A stretch of DNA of 64,000 nt from Paracoccus wurundjeri. Its GTDB lineage: Bacteria; Pseudomonadota; Alphaproteobacteria; Rhodobacterales; Rhodobacteraceae. Location: the NCBI RefSeq assembly GCF_030678915.1, contig NZ_JAUUTZ010000010.1:105721-169720 (forward strand). Reading direction: 5' to 3'. Below, piece by piece: positions 40,046 to 50,681 of this stretch. The notes beneath the pieces are model-generated. The model saw nothing but the letters and a program-made list of their open reading frames with translations, was not told where the DNA came from and searched no databases. The stretch's first letter is position 1. Each line of letters begins with the position of its first letter. The position numbers and the translations under genes were made by a program.

Positions 40046-42265
40046 ATGGCGTCGTCCCGTAAAGGCGTGTCAAACAGATTGGCGACTGTCGTCGTCCTTG
40101 CCGGAGTCGCCGGCTTGTGCTGGTACGGTGCGCGCGAAGGGACCGATTTCATCGAGAAACGTTCCGAGGCAGGGGTCAGGTCGGCGATGATCTCCGCCGG
40201 GCAGGATTGGGTTCAGGTCAGAAGCGACGGGTTGCAGGTCAGGCTTTCGGGTACCGCGCCGGACGAGGTCGAGCGATTCCGCGCGGTCACCGAGGCAGGC
40301 AAGATCGTGGACTCGAGCCGGATCGTGGATGAGATCACCGTGACCGCCGCGAAGCCCGTTGTCGCGCCCGACTTCACGATCGAACTTTTGCGGAACGATG
40401 ATGGGATTTCCCTGATCGGCCTTGTTCCCGCCTCGACCGACCGCAAGGCGCTGGTCAATATGCTGGAACGCGAGACGGCTGCTCCGAAAGTGACGGATTT
40501 GCTTGAGCAGGCAGATTATCCGGCGCCCGACACATGGGAGGATTCGCTGAATTTCGCCATGCGCGCCGCACAGCTTGCGCGTCAGGCGAAGATTTCGATC
40601 GAGCCCAGAGCGGTCAGGATCAGCATCCTTGCCGAAAGCCGGGACGAGAAGGGCAGGCTTGAAACCGAACTGAACCGTTTGCGCCCGCAGGGCGTGAAGC
40701 TTGAAACCGATATTTCCGCGCCGCGGCCAGTCATCGCGCCATTCACGACGCGCTTTCTGATTGACGATCAGGGCGCGCGCTTCGATGCCTGCGCAGCTGA
40801 TAACGAGGCCGGTCAGGAACGTATTCTGAGAGCGGCAATCAGAGCCGGGGCCAAGGGGCAGGTCGGTTGTACACTGGCGCTTGGCGCACCCTCGCCGGAT
40901 TGGGCGGATGCCGTCGTTGCGTCCATCGGGGCGGTTGCCGCCCTGGGGCAGGGTACGGTCACGATTTCCAATGCCGATATTGCCCTGACCATCCCCCCCG
41001 GCGTCGAGCGCAGCGAATTCGACAAGGCCACCGTCAATCTGGAACAGGCGCTGCCCGACGTCTTTACACTGCATGCCGAACTCGAGGCTGCGCCGGAGGA
41101 AGGTTCTTCCGGGCCGTTCGAATTCACCGCTGTCGTTTCCCCCAGCCGGGAACTGAGCATGCGCGGCCGCGTGACCGGCGAAAAGATGCAGGAAGTGGTA
41201 GACAGTTTCGCCCGCGCGCGCTTCGCCGATGTTCAGGGCAAGCTGCGCAATGACGAGAATGCTCCGGCTGGCTGGACGGTCAAGGTCATGGCCGCGCTCG
41301 AGGCGCTTGACGGATTGCAGAAAGGATCGTTGAAGGTGACGCCCGATCTCATCGAGTTGACCGGCGATTCCGGCAATCCGCGCGCTGCCGAACAGGTCGC
41401 TGCGGTTCTTTCCAAGCGTCTTGGGGCGGGGGCGCATTACAAGCTTGCGATCCGTTATGACCGCCGCCTTGATCCGGCGCTGGCGCTGCCCAATGGCGAT
41501 GAATGCGTCAGGCGGCTGAATAATATCATGTCCGAAGCCACGATCGGGTTCGAGCCGAACAAATCCACGATCGCGGGCGATCCGTCCGAGACGCTGAACC
41601 GGCTGGCCGAGGCGATGACCGATTGTTCGGAATTCCGGATGGAGGCCGGTGGCCATACCGATTCGCAGGGCTCGGAAGGGTTCAATGCCGATTTGTCGCG
41701 GGCGCGCGCTCAGGCCGTGGTGACCGCGATGTCCGAGTCGGGCATCGATACGGCGAACATGACCTCGCGCGGGTATGGCGAAAGCCGGCCTATCGCGACG
41801 AATGACACCGAAGAGGGTCGCGAAGAGAACCGCCGGATAGAGTTTCGTCTTGTATCCAGCCAGCCGGTCCGCAGCGAACCCCTGGCGGCGCCGGAAACGG
41901 TCGAGGGCGTGACCAGCGCGGATGATGCCAAGCCGGTGAATGACCCGGAAATCGTTGAGGTCGTCGCCGATCAGGACGAGGATAACGACGTGGAAATCGT
42001 GCCGCGGCCACGGAATGATGCCCCCGCAGCCGAAAGCGGAGCTCCTGCGCCCGAACAGCAGTTGCTGGACCGCGAACAGGGCGCCGCACCCGCGACGATG
42101 GGCGCAAGCGAGCAATACCAGCCTCTGGACGAGCGCGAGGAAAACATTAGGCTACCTGTACAGACGCCCGATGAGGACACGCCCCGCCCCAGTCGCCGGC
42201 CCGATATCGAAGAGGACGGGGGCGACGAAGGACAGGAACAGCAAAGCGAAGCCGCCGCCGAATGA
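40046..42265 (+). CDS. OmpA-family protein with BON-like repeats
   Basis: A 739-residue envelope protein. One N-terminal hydrophobic segment (LATVVVLAGVAGLCWYG) acts as a signal anchor. Repeated domains of 60-70 residues with a BON-like look follow (VRSDGLQVRLSGTAPDEVERFRAVTEA and related stretches to about 450). A C-terminal OmpA peptidoglycan-binding domain at about 490-610 shows IGFEPNKSTIAGD, GGHTDSQGSEGFNADLSRARAQAVVTAM and GYGESRPIATNDTEEGREENRRIEFRL. The last 110 residues are Pro/Glu/Asp-rich. The ATG at 40046 with gagg 8 bases upstream is preferred to the GTG at 40037. The stop overlaps the next gene by 4 bp. Confidence 0.9.
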   Translation: MASSRKGVSNRLATVVVLAGVAGLCWYGAREGTDFIEKRSEAGVRSAMISAGQDWVQVRSDGLQVRLSGTAPDEVERFRAVTEAGKIVDSSRIVDEITVTAAKPVVAPDFTIELLRNDDGISLIGLVPASTDRKALVNMLERETAAPKVTDLLEQADYPAPDTWEDSLNFAMRAAQLARQAKISIEPRAVRISILAESRDEKGRLETELNRLRPQGVKLETDISAPRPVIAPFTTRFLIDDQGARFDACAADNEAGQERILRAAIRAGAKGQVGCTLALGAPSPDWADAVVASIGAVAALGQGTVTISNADIALTIPPGVERSEFDKATVNLEQALPDVFTLHAELEAAPEEGSSGPFEFTAVVSPSRELSMRGRVTGEKMQEVVDSFARARFADVQGKLRNDENAPAGWTVKVMAALEALDGLQKGSLKVTPDLIELTGDSGNPRAAEQVAAVLSKRLGAGAHYKLAIRYDRRLDPALALPNGDECVRRLNNIMSEATIGFEPNKSTIAGDPSETLNRLAEAMTDCSEFRMEAGGHTDSQGSEGFNADLSRARAQAVVTAMSESGIDTANMTSRGYGESRPIATNDTEEGREENRRIEFRLVSSQPVRSEPLAAPETVEGVTSADDAKPVNDPEIVEVVADQDEDNDVEIVPRPRNDAPAAESGAPAPEQQLLDREQGAAPATMGASEQYQPLDEREENIRLPVQTPDEDTPRPSRRPDIEEDGGDEGQEQQSEAAAE

Positions 42266-42591
42266 ACCGAAACGAATTCATAATCGCAACCGCGGTCATC
42301 CTGTTCACGACATTTGTCGTCGGCTGGCTGATCGGCCTTATCATCCAGCGCCTGACCCGGCCGACCCGTGCCGATATGGGCGAACTTGACCGCATGGCCC
42401 AGCAACTGCACGAGGCCGAGGATGCCCGTGATGCCGCCATCGCCAAACTGGAAGAACGCGAGGCGGATCTTGGGCAAAAACTGGCTGCGACTCAGGTCGA
42501 TTTTCAGGCGGCCATGGACAGCCTGCGCGAAAGCCGCGCCGAAATCGAAGATCTGCGCGAATTCATCGAAAGAAAACTGGGGCGCCGTTAA
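42262..42591 (+). CDS. Small membrane-anchored coiled-coil protein
   Basis: A 109-residue protein with one transmembrane helix (FIIATAVILFTTFVVGWLIGLII) followed by a charged coiled coil (MGELDRMAQQLHEAEDARDAAIAKLEEREADLG...). No recognised domain. It is translationally coupled to the OmpA-family gene by an ATGA overlap, which suggests that the two act together in the envelope, for example as an inner-membrane partner of the peptidoglycan-linked protein. Function unknown. Confidence 0.85.
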   Translation: MNRNEFIIATAVILFTTFVVGWLIGLIIQRLTRPTRADMGELDRMAQQLHEAEDARDAAIAKLEEREADLGQKLAATQVDFQAAMDSLRESRAEIEDLREFIERKLGRR

Positions 42592-42731
42592 AGCATTCCG
42601 GCAAAACCGTCACCGGTTTCACGCCCGGAAATATCGCTGTCCCTGCGCAGGCGGTCGTGTTGTGCGTCGCATTGCGAAACCTGTCGGGCAAGCCAGCCGG
42701 CTATTTGCCGCAAGCTTGCCCGATAGTGGGA

Positions 42732-43913
42732 TCAGATCCCTGCTTCGATGATTGCGCGGGCCAGCAGTGGAACGGTATTGCGGTTCAGCCCGGCGATATT
42801 CAGGCGCGAATCTCCGACCATGTAGACGGCGGAATCGGATTTCAGCTTCTGCACCTGCTCGGGCGTGGCACCCAGTCGCGAGAACATGCCGCGATGCCTT
42901 GCGATGAAGTCGAACCGCTCGCTATTCGTCAGGTCGCGCAATTCGGAAGCAAGCTGTTCACGCAGGGCAAGCATGCCGCTGCGGATCTCTTCCAGCTCGG
43001 CGGCCCAATCGGCGCGCAGCCCCTCATCGTTCAGGATGGTGCTGACGATCCGGGCGCCGTGATCGGGCGGGAAGGAATAGGTCTGGCGGTTCAGGAAGGC
43101 CAGCGAACCCTGCGACTGGTCGCGGTCGGAAGTGTTGTCCGACAGCACGATCAGGTTCCCGGTGCGTTCGCGATAGATGCCGAAATTTTTCGAGCAGCTT
43201 GCCGCGATCAGAACTTCGGGCAGCCGCGAGGCCAGAAGGCGGGTGGCCGCGGCATCCGCGTCCAGCCCGTCACCGAAACCCTGATAGGCAAGGTCGATCA
43301 GCGGAATTGCCCCGGATTTCTCCAGGATCGCGGCGATTTCTACCCATTGTTCGGGCGTCAGGTTCGCGCCGGTCGGATTATGGCAGCAGCCATGCAGCAG
43401 CACGATATCGCCCTTGACCGCCCTGGCGACGTCTTTCTTCATCGCGTCGAAATCGACATCGCGGGTTTCATTGTCGAAATAACGGTATTCGACAAAAGGC
43501 ACGCCCATGAATTTCATGATCGACAGATGGTTCGGCCAAGTCGGATCCGAGACATGTACGGTCACATCCGGATTGGCCAGCCGGGCCAGTTCCAGCCCCT
43601 GCCGCACCGCGCCCGTGCCGCCGACGGTGGCCAGCGAAGCAAGCCTGTCGGTCGGGACGTCGCCCAGCACCATTTTCGCCATGGCGCTGCGGAATTCGGG
43701 TTCGCCCGAAAGATTGGTATAGGATTTGGTGGTCTGGCTTTCCCAGATGCGCTGTTCCGCCGTTTTGACCGCGCGCATGACCGGTGTCACGCCTTCGGGG
43801 TTTTTGTACACGCCGACGCCAAGATCGATCTTGCCCTGACGGGTATCGGCCTTGAACTCCTCGACCAGCATCAGGATCTTGTCGGGGGCTTGCGGTTTCA
43901 GGTTCGACAGCAT
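42732..43913 (-). CDS. Aromatic-amino-acid/aspartate aminotransferase (class I)
   Basis: A PLP-dependent aminotransferase of the AspC/TyrB type, 393 residues, cytoplasmic. Family blocks are present: KIDLGVGVYKNPEGVTPVMRAVKTAE at the start, the conserved VGGTGAVRQGLEL and TWPNH segments, HGCCHNPTGANLTPEQW, FIDLAYQGFGDG-like LIDLAYQGFGDGLDAD, the PLP-lysine motif ASCSKNFGIYRERTG, and HGARIVSTIL near the end. ATG 43913 is chosen over the upstream in-frame ATG because the domain begins there; it shares its first base with the sseA stop (TGATG), so the two genes are coupled. Substrate could be aspartate, tyrosine or phenylalanine. Confidence 0.92.
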   Translation of the reverse strand: MLSNLKPQAPDKILMLVEEFKADTRQGKIDLGVGVYKNPEGVTPVMRAVKTAEQRIWESQTTKSYTNLSGEPEFRSAMAKMVLGDVPTDRLASLATVGGTGAVRQGLELARLANPDVTVHVSDPTWPNHLSIMKFMGVPFVEYRYFDNETRDVDFDAMKKDVARAVKGDIVLLHGCCHNPTGANLTPEQWVEIAAILEKSGAIPLIDLAYQGFGDGLDADAAATRLLASRLPEVLIAASCSKNFGIYRERTGNLIVLSDNTSDRDQSQGSLAFLNRQTYSFPPDHGARIVSTILNDEGLRADWAAELEEIRSGMLALREQLASELRDLTNSERFDFIARHRGMFSRLGATPEQVQKLKSDSAVYMVGDSRLNIAGLNRNTVPLLARAIIEAGI

Positions 43914-44767
43914 CAGGCGTCTCCGGTTTCGATGTTCAGGTCTGGAAAACTGCCCCATTCGGTCCAGCTTCCGTCGTAAAGTGAATGGTTGCGATGGCCG
44001 ATCCGTTCCAGCGCAAGGCTGAGGATCGCGGCGGTCACACCGCTGCCGCAGCTTGTGATGGCCGGTTTCGACAGATCCACCCCTGCGGCTTCGAATTCGG
44101 CGCGAAGGGCGTCCGGGTCCTTCATCGTGCCATCCTTGTTCAGCAGGCGACCGAAAGGCAGGTTCTTCGAGCCGGGGATATGGCCCTTGCGAAGACCGGC
44201 GCGCGGTTCGTCCGCCTCGCCGCGAAAGCGTTCGGGCGCGCGGGCGTCGATGATCTCGTGATCATTCAGCTTGCTGGCCGCCGCGACCTGCGTGACGTCG
44301 CGCACCAGCCCCGCCTGCCGCTGCACGGTGATATGGCGGTCGCGCATGACCGGCGGCAGGTCTTCGGTCTCGCGCCCTTCGGCCTGCCATTTGGCGAAAC
44401 CGCCATCCAGTACCGCGACATCGGTCTTGCCCATCAGGCGGAAGGTCCACCAGACACGGGCGGCGCTGCGCACATCGGAATTGTCATAGATGACGACCTG
44501 ATGTCCGTCGCCGACGCCCATGGCGCGCATGCGGCTGATGAACATCTCGACCGGAGGCGCCATATGCGGCAAATCACTGCGTTTTTCCGAGATGGCGTCG
44601 ATATCGAAAAAGCGCGCACCGGGGATATGCGCGGTGTCATACTCGGCCCGGGCGTCGCGGCCCGTGGCAGGCATATGCCAGCTTGCGTCCAGAATCCGCA
44701 GATCGGGATCGTTCAGGTGCCTGGCCAGCCATTCGGTCGAAACCAGCGTTTTCGGATCGTCCTGCAT
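43913..44767 (-). CDS. sseA: 3-mercaptopyruvate/thiosulfate sulfurtransferase
   Basis: A tandem-rhodanese sulfurtransferase that moves sulfur from 3-mercaptopyruvate (or thiosulfate) to thiophilic acceptors. The 284-residue protein has a catalytically inactive N-terminal rhodanese domain with WLARHLNDPDLRILDASWHMPATGR, and a C-terminal domain with the active-site loop CGSGVTA. That loop marks mercaptopyruvate specificity. The start at 44767 is where homology begins; the longer open frame upstream has no support. It is coupled to the aminotransferase, which could supply mercaptopyruvate from cysteine, a sensible pathway pairing. Confidence 0.92.
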   Translation of the reverse strand: MQDDPKTLVSTEWLARHLNDPDLRILDASWHMPATGRDARAEYDTAHIPGARFFDIDAISEKRSDLPHMAPPVEMFISRMRAMGVGDGHQVVIYDNSDVRSAARVWWTFRLMGKTDVAVLDGGFAKWQAEGRETEDLPPVMRDRHITVQRQAGLVRDVTQVAAASKLNDHEIIDARAPERFRGEADEPRAGLRKGHIPGSKNLPFGRLLNKDGTMKDPDALRAEFEAAGVDLSKPAITSCGSGVTAAILSLALERIGHRNHSLYDGSWTEWGSFPDLNIETGDA

Positions 44768-44834
44768 CGCTCCCCCTTTATCGGCTGACGCATGATTTAC
44801 AGGGGGACGGGGCTGGCTGCAATGGCTGCTGGCG

Positions 44835-45059
44835 CTATCGCTCGCGGGAATTCTCAAGGGCGACGGCGATACGCTCCAATGCGGCGGTCTGACGCTCAAC
44901 CGCGTCGCGGGCGCCGTTCTGCGCCTTGACCATTTCCTGGGTGCTGGCCGTATGCTGGGCCAGATAGTTGCGGTACTGCCTGGTCTGCCAACGCGCAGCC
45001 AGAATGAAAGCCGCAATCAGGATAATGAATGGCAACCATGGGCCAAGAATATCTGCCAA
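44835..45059 (-). CDS. Small membrane protein downstream of smpB
   Basis: A 74-residue protein starting at TTG 45059, behind gggagg. It has one N-terminal transmembrane helix (WLPFIILIAAFILAARW) and an amphipathic helical tail (EMVKAQNGARDAVERQTAALERIAVALEN). No domain recognised. It begins 6 bases after the smpB stop, so it is very likely cotranscribed with smpB. Confidence 0.75.
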   Translation of the reverse strand: MADILGPWLPFIILIAAFILAARWQTRQYRNYLAQHTASTQEMVKAQNGARDAVERQTAALERIAVALENSRER

Positions 45060-45065
45060 GAGCGG

Positions 45066-45542
45066 TTATCCTCCCTGTTTAAGAAGACGCTGCTTCTGCC
45101 GGTTCCAGTCGCGCTTGGCCGAAGTTTCGCGCTTGTCGGCGACCTTCTTGCCCTTGGCGACGCCGATTTTCAGCTTCACCAGCCCGCGATGATTGAAATA
45201 CATCACCAGCGGCACCAGCGTCATGCCTTCGCGTCCAATGGCCTGCCACAGTCTGGACAATTCCCGCTTGCTGACCAGCAGCTTGCGCCGCCGCCGCTCT
45301 TCATGGCCGAAAACCCCGGCATTGGACAAAGCGGCGATATGGGCGTTGATCAGCCAAAGCTCGCCATTCTCGACCGAGGCATAGCTTTCGGCGATATTCG
45401 ACTGGCCGGTGCGCAGGGATTTCACCTCGGACCCGGTCAGCATGATGCCGACCTCCAGATCGCTTTCGATGAAGTAATCGAAACGCGCCCGCCGGTTTTC
45501 GGCGATTACCTTGTAATTCTTGTTGTCACGATCATTAGCCAT
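45066..45542 (-). CDS. smpB: SsrA-binding protein SmpB
   Basis: SmpB binds tmRNA and brings it to stalled ribosomes for trans-translation. The 158-residue product is of standard length: [35 protein letters not shown] at the start, [21 protein letters not shown] in the OB-fold, and [48 protein letters not shown] with the basic C-terminal tail that enters the mRNA channel. The start at 45542 follows directly from homology; the ORF is open further upstream without meaning. Confidence 0.97.
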   Translation of the reverse strand: MANDRDNKNYKVIAENRRARFDYFIESDLEVGIMLTGSEVKSLRTGQSNIAESYASVENGELWLINAHIAALSNAGVFGHEERRRRKLLVSKRELSRLWQAIGREGMTLVPLVMYFNHRGLVKLKIGVAKGKKVADKRETSAKRDWNRQKQRLLKQGG

Positions 45543-45627
45543 GACGGAGTCAGATAGGGGGCGCTGCATGGCTTGTAAAGATCGGCTATGCCAGTGATGC
45601 TGAGCCATCCATAGCGGGGAGCGGGAC

Positions 45628-46623
45628 ATGAAACCGGGCGGGCGTAATCTTATTACCGATGTCGAGGGGCTGAAGGTCGGCAATGCACAGGATAGGCGGC
45701 TTCGCTCGGGCGTCACGGTGCTGACTGCGGATGCGCCTTTCGTCGCGGCGGTCAATGTGATGGGCGGCGCTCCGGGCACGCGCGAAACCGATCTGCTGGC
45801 GCCCGACAAGCTGGTCGGGCAGGCGGATGCGCTTGTGCTGTCGGGGGGCTCGGGCTTCGGGTTGGCCGCCTGTGACGGGGTGATGGGGGCGCTTGCCGCG
45901 GCGGGCAGGGGCTTTGCCGTGGGAAGCGCGCGGGTGCCGATCGTGCCCGGCGCGATCCTGTTCGATCTGTTGAATGGCGGTGACAAGGATTGGCGGGATA
46001 ATCCCTATCCGGCACTGGGACGGGCCGCATATGCGGAGGCGGGGCAGGAATTCACGCTTGGCAGCGAAGGCGCCGGGACCGGCGCGTTGACCCGGAACCT
46101 GTGGGGCGGTCTTGGCTCTGCCTCGGCGGTGCTGGAGAACGGATTGACGGTCGGCGCCCTTGTGGCGGTCAATGCGCTTGGTTCGGCCACCGTCGGCGAT
46201 AGCGCGCATTTCTGGGCCGCCCCGTGGGAGCTGGAGGATGAGTTCGGGGGCCTTGGCCTGCCCGCGCATTTTCCGGCAGATGCCGAGCCTCAGCCCTATA
46301 AACAGCCGGGCGAGGCGACGACGATTGCCATTGTCGCCACGGATGCCGTTATGGACAAGGCCGGGCTTCTGCGGATGGCGACGGCGGCGCATGACGGGCT
46401 GGCGCGGTCGCTGGTGCCCAGCCATACACCGCTTGACGGGGATCTGGTTTTTGCGGTTTCCACCGGCAGGAAGCCGATGCCGAATGCGGTTTCCGCGCCC
46501 TTCCTGCTTGGCCATGCCGCGGCGACGAGTCTGGCCCGGGCGGTGGCCCGAGGCGTTCATGCCGCGCGTTCGGTTGAAGGAGACCGGCGGCTTTGCTGGC
46601 GGCAGGTCGCCGGGCGGCAATAA
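45628..46623 (+). CDS. P1 (S58) family peptidase, DmpA/NylC-like
   Basis: An Ntn-type hydrolase of the P1/S58 family (DmpA aminopeptidase, NylC oligomer hydrolase), autocleaved into two chains. The 331-residue product shows [14 protein letters not shown] at the N-terminus, [32 protein letters not shown] and [20 protein letters not shown]. The cleavage region [12 protein letters not shown] near residue 230 presumably carries the nucleophilic Thr. Natural substrates are small N-terminal amides or unknown. No signal peptide, so cytoplasmic. Divergent from smpB. Confidence 0.9.
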   Translation: MKPGGRNLITDVEGLKVGNAQDRRLRSGVTVLTADAPFVAAVNVMGGAPGTRETDLLAPDKLVGQADALVLSGGSGFGLAACDGVMGALAAAGRGFAVGSARVPIVPGAILFDLLNGGDKDWRDNPYPALGRAAYAEAGQEFTLGSEGAGTGALTRNLWGGLGSASAVLENGLTVGALVAVNALGSATVGDSAHFWAAPWELEDEFGGLGLPAHFPADAEPQPYKQPGEATTIAIVATDAVMDKAGLLRMATAAHDGLARSLVPSHTPLDGDLVFAVSTGRKPMPNAVSAPFLLGHAAATSLARAVARGVHAARSVEGDRRLCWRQVAGRQ

Positions 46624-46690
46624 GCCGGCCCTTGCAGTTGCCCGAGCGAAACGTCATTAAACAGCCGCCCGAAAGCGAAAGGAGCCCGCC

Positions 46691-47782
46691 ATGGATCTGC
46701 TGACATTGCTGACCGCCCTTTCCGAACGGCTGGGCGATCTGAATACGGCGTTGCTGATCGGCATTCTGACAGGCGGGCTTTTCGGTTTCGCGGCGCAACG
46801 TTCGGCTTTCTGCCTGCGCTCGGCGGCGGTCGAACTCGCGCGGGGACGCCCCGGCCCGCGCATGGCGATCTGGCTGATGGCGGTGGGCGCGGCGGTGCTG
46901 TCGGCACAGGCGGCGCGGATGGCGGGGCTGTTCGATACCGATACCGCGCAATTGATGAATTTCGCCGGAAGCTGGTCGGGCGCGGTGATCGGCGGGCTGA
47001 TCTTTGGCGTGGGAATGGTGCTGGCGCGCGGCTGCTCGGGCAGGCTTCTGGTGCTGGCGGGCAGCGGCAATCTGCGCTGCGTGATGGCCGGTCTGGTCTT
47101 TGCCCTTGTCGCCCAATTCACTATCGGAGGCTTCCTTGCCCCGGTCCGGAGGGTCGTGAACGGTCTGGCGATGACCGAGGGCGGGCGGAATATGGATCTG
47201 CTGGCCCATTTCGGCGGCGGTCCGGTGCCGGGCATGGTGATCGGCGGGGCGGTCCTGCTTGCCGCATTCGGGCTGGCGGCGCGGGCGGGGACCGGCTGGA
47301 AAGCGGGCATCTTCGCCCTGATCGCCGGTGCGGCGGTGAGCGTCGGATGGGTGCTGACCTATGCGCAATCGCAGGTCTCGTTCGAGCCGCTGGGCGTGGT
47401 CTCGGCCACATTCGCCGCGCCGTCCGCCACTGTCGTGATGTCGCTGATGACGGCGCAATTCGCCCTCGATTTCAGCCTTGGCCTGATTCCCGGCGTTTTC
47501 CTTGGTGCGTTTCTGGGCGCGCTTGTGGGCGGTGAATTGCGGCTGGAAGGCTATCACAGCGTGTCCCAGATGCTGCGATCCCTTACTGGCGGGGCATTGA
47601 TGGGATTCGGTGGCGTGCTGGCCGGGGGCTGCGCCATCGGGGCAGGGGTGACCGGGGTCTCGATCTTTGTCGGACCTTTGATGCTGGCGACCTTTTGCTT
47701 TTTCATCGGTGCCTGGGTCGCGGATCGGATCGTGGATCACAAGGCGGCAGCTGCGCATGAGCCGGTGCGGGTGCAGCGGTAA
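46691..47782 (+). CDS. YeeE/YedE family (thio)sulfur-compound transporter
   Basis: An inner-membrane transporter of the YeeE/YedE family, whose studied member imports thiosulfate. The 363-residue protein has about nine to ten hydrophobic segments and the repeated family motifs with functional cysteines: AAQRSAFCLRSA near 30, LARGCSGR near 115 and LAGGCAIGAGVTG near 315. The start ATG lies behind gaaaggagcccgcc. Nearby sulfur genes in the window (sseA) are not in the same operon. The intergenic repeat with a hairpin follows the stop. Confidence 0.9.
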   Translation: MDLLTLLTALSERLGDLNTALLIGILTGGLFGFAAQRSAFCLRSAAVELARGRPGPRMAIWLMAVGAAVLSAQAARMAGLFDTDTAQLMNFAGSWSGAVIGGLIFGVGMVLARGCSGRLLVLAGSGNLRCVMAGLVFALVAQFTIGGFLAPVRRVVNGLAMTEGGRNMDLLAHFGGGPVPGMVIGGAVLLAAFGLAARAGTGWKAGIFALIAGAAVSVGWVLTYAQSQVSFEPLGVVSATFAAPSATVVMSLMTAQFALDFSLGLIPGVFLGAFLGALVGGELRLEGYHSVSQMLRSLTGGALMGFGGVLAGGCAIGAGVTGVSIFVGPLMLATFCFFIGAWVADRIVDHKAAAAHEPVRVQR

Positions 47783-47794
47783 CGCATCCCTTGT

Positions 47795-47862
47795 GTCCCG
47801 CGATGGCCGGGGGATTTTGCATCCCCCGGACCCCCTGCAAGGTATTTGGACAAAGAAGAAGA
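47795..47862. repeat. Intact copy of an intergenic palindromic repeat
   Basis: The unit reads GTCCCGCGATGG, then a hairpin (CCGGGGGAT 47807-47815 with ATCCCCCGG 47821-47829), then ACCCCCTGCAA, then a 22-bp tail at 47841-47862. The same tail is found exactly at 55273-55294 and the same 12-base head at 63907-63918. It lies between the convergent yedE-like and xerC genes and can act as a bidirectional terminator. Repeats of this general form are common between genes in Rhodobacteraceae. Confidence 0.8.
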
Positions 47863-47988
47863 TGTGGAGCTGCTGGCGGGTATGATCGGATTACAGTCGT
47901 CCTGCTATATCTGACGGAAAAGAGCGGGATGAAAACCCGGTCGACGAAAGCGTTTGCGGGCCGCATGGATCTGGCGCGGCGGCTTCGG

Positions 47989-48920
<932 letters not shown>

Positions 48921-48924
<4 letters not shown>

Positions 48925-49631
48925 GACCTTAGCCGCATCAGCAGGACCAGCCGGAAAATCTGCCCGAAGAAACGCAACAGATCGGTGCCATGCGCAGGCA
49001 TGAAGCGCGCGGCATCCGCGCTGCCCATGACCAGCATCGCGCGGGGAAGATCCGCGCCAAGGTCGAATGGCAACAACGCCTCGGATGCGATCTTGCGGGC
49101 ATGGATCGGCTGGGTCACAGGCTCGGACGGGCGCAGGACGATATCGTCGCCCCGGGGCGTCCGGCTGCCAGCCGCGACGATCCGGGCGATGCCGCCTTTC
49201 GGCGCAAGCACCACATCCTCGGGCAGGCCGGGAACCGCCGGACTTTCCTCGATAACCAGCCGCAGCGTCTCGATGCGCAGAAGCGGTGCGATCGCGGATT
49301 GCAGACTGTCCACGAAACCGGTCAGATCGGCGGTTTCCAGCAGGCCGATCACCGCGCGGTGAATGACGGCGGTGCTGGACTGGTTGTCATAGGCTGTGGC
49401 GATCACGTTCTCATGCTGCGCCTCCAGCCGGTCGAGGCGGTGTTCAAGCGCCTCCATCGCGCGGCCGCGAATGTCGATCACATTCTCGCCGATCTCGGCT
49501 TCTCGCGCGTCGACCAGCGCCCGCATGAGATCGCGATCGGCCAGAATCGCGCCGGGATTGGCCAAAAGCTTGTCGCGGATATCCTGATCGAGTTCCGGCG
49601 GCATATCCGGGTTCTCGCCGCGATCAGCCAA
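48921..49631 (-). CDS. DUF484 family protein
   Basis: A 236-residue GAF-like protein of unknown function, found beside xerC across proteobacteria. [33 protein letters not shown] starts the domain. It is followed by a helical segment ([25 protein letters not shown]) and a sensor-like region ending [31 protein letters not shown]; the last part is the usual DUF484 C-terminal signature. It overlaps xerC by 4 bp and the transaldolase by 8 bp, so the three genes form an operon. Confidence 0.9.
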
Positions 49632-50277
49632 TCTTCTGACCGGTCTTGGCCCAGTCGGCGGTGAATTGCGCCAGACCCTTGTCGGTCAGGATATGCGTAG
49701 CCATCGACTTGATGACATTGGGCGGCGCGGTGATGACATCGGTGCCGATCTTGCCGACTTCGATGATATGATTGACCGAGCGGATCGAGGCGGCAAGGAT
49801 CTGCGTCTCATATCCGTAATTGTCGTAGATGGTGCGAATATCCTCGATCAGATCGACCCCGTCCAGATGGATATCGTCCAGCCGCCCGATGAAGGGGCTG
49901 ATGAAGGTCGCGCCGGCCTTGGCCGCCAGAATCGCCTGCGCGGGCGAAAAGCACAGCGTCACATTGACCATATGCCCGTCATCCGACAGCGCGCGGCAGG
50001 CTTTAAGCCCGTCCCAGGTCAGCGGCACTTTCACGGTGATATTGTCGGCGATCTTCGCCAGCGTCTTGCCTTCGCGGATCATGTCATCGGCCTTTTCGGC
50101 GACGACTTCGGCACTGACCGGTCCATCCACCATCTCGCAGATTTCGCGGGTGACCTCGGTGATGTCGCGTCCGGCCTTCAGAATCAGCGAGGGGTTGGTT
50201 GTCACACCATCCACCATGCCCAGTTCGTTGAGTTCCCTGATAGCGGAAACATCTGCTGTATCGACAAAGAATTTCAT
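49624..50277 (-). CDS. Transaldolase / fructose-6-phosphate aldolase-like (TalC/Fsa)
   Basis: A small transaldolase of 217 residues, the size of the MipB/TalC/Fsa subfamily. [36 protein letters not shown] opens the barrel. [15 protein letters not shown] carries the Schiff-base Lys, and [14 protein letters not shown] with [14 protein letters not shown] completes the active site. Phe in SPFIGR is the usual residue for transaldolase versus aldolase subtypes, but the activity cannot be settled by eye. First gene of the operon with DUF484 and xerC; the homologous start is at 50277, inside a longer open frame. Confidence 0.93.
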   Translation of the reverse strand: MKFFVDTADVSAIRELNELGMVDGVTTNPSLILKAGRDITEVTREICEMVDGPVSAEVVAEKADDMIREGKTLAKIADNITVKVPLTWDGLKACRALSDDGHMVNVTLCFSPAQAILAAKAGATFISPFIGRLDDIHLDGVDLIEDIRTIYDNYGYETQILAASIRSVNHIIEVGKIGTDVITAPPNVIKSMATHILTDKGLAQFTADWAKTGQKIG

Positions 50278-50681
50278 GGCCCGGCTCCGTTCATGTGGTT
50301 CGATTGTCGTCATACTCCACATGGGTTCCGACCGAAAGAGGGACAAGGATTTTCACAAGCTCTTGCAACTGCACCGAAGGGTCGGGTTTATAGATGGGTG
50401 TTTTTGGGAAGAGCCGGGAAGAGATTGTTCGGAAATTTGACGAAATATGTAACGAATAGATCCGATCATCACAGCTATGATCCCCGCGCGGAATCAAGGC
50501 CCGGCGGGCCGCCGCGCAGCGCCCGTCCGCCCCATCGGATGGGCGCTTTGGCGACGTTAACCTGCGGATCGTGCTTTGCTCGGGGTTTCACCATAAAACG
50601 CGAACCGCAACCCAAGGGACGCCCACCCGGCGGACGGGCGCTGCGCGGCTCTGATCGGCCTGTGCATCGAAATGCCCCGAC
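50278..50681. other. Gap between transaldolase and priA with a palindromic element
   Basis: 404 bases without a recognised gene. The half near the transaldolase (50278-50500) is moderately AT-rich and should hold that gene's promoter. A minus-strand frame at 50291-50497 is open but unrecognised. The other half is occupied by the 139-bp inverted-repeat element at 50511-50649, ending 32 bases before priA. Confidence 0.5.
50511..50649. repeat. 139-bp element with 21-bp perfect terminal inverted repeats
   Basis: Bases 50511-50531 are the exact reverse complement of 50629-50649, and similarity continues inward (GGATGGGCG against CGCCCACCC). The outer arms are extremely GC-rich (GCCGCGCAGCGCCCG...). 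This is the form of paired REP/BIME or a very small miniature element. No coding content. As RNA it would form a long hairpin in the leader just before priA. Confidence 0.75.

Noticed and set aside
50291..50497. Minus-strand 68-codon frame upstream of the transaldolase gene
   Set aside because: No start signal or recognised domain; it lies where the promoter of the transaldolase gene is expected.
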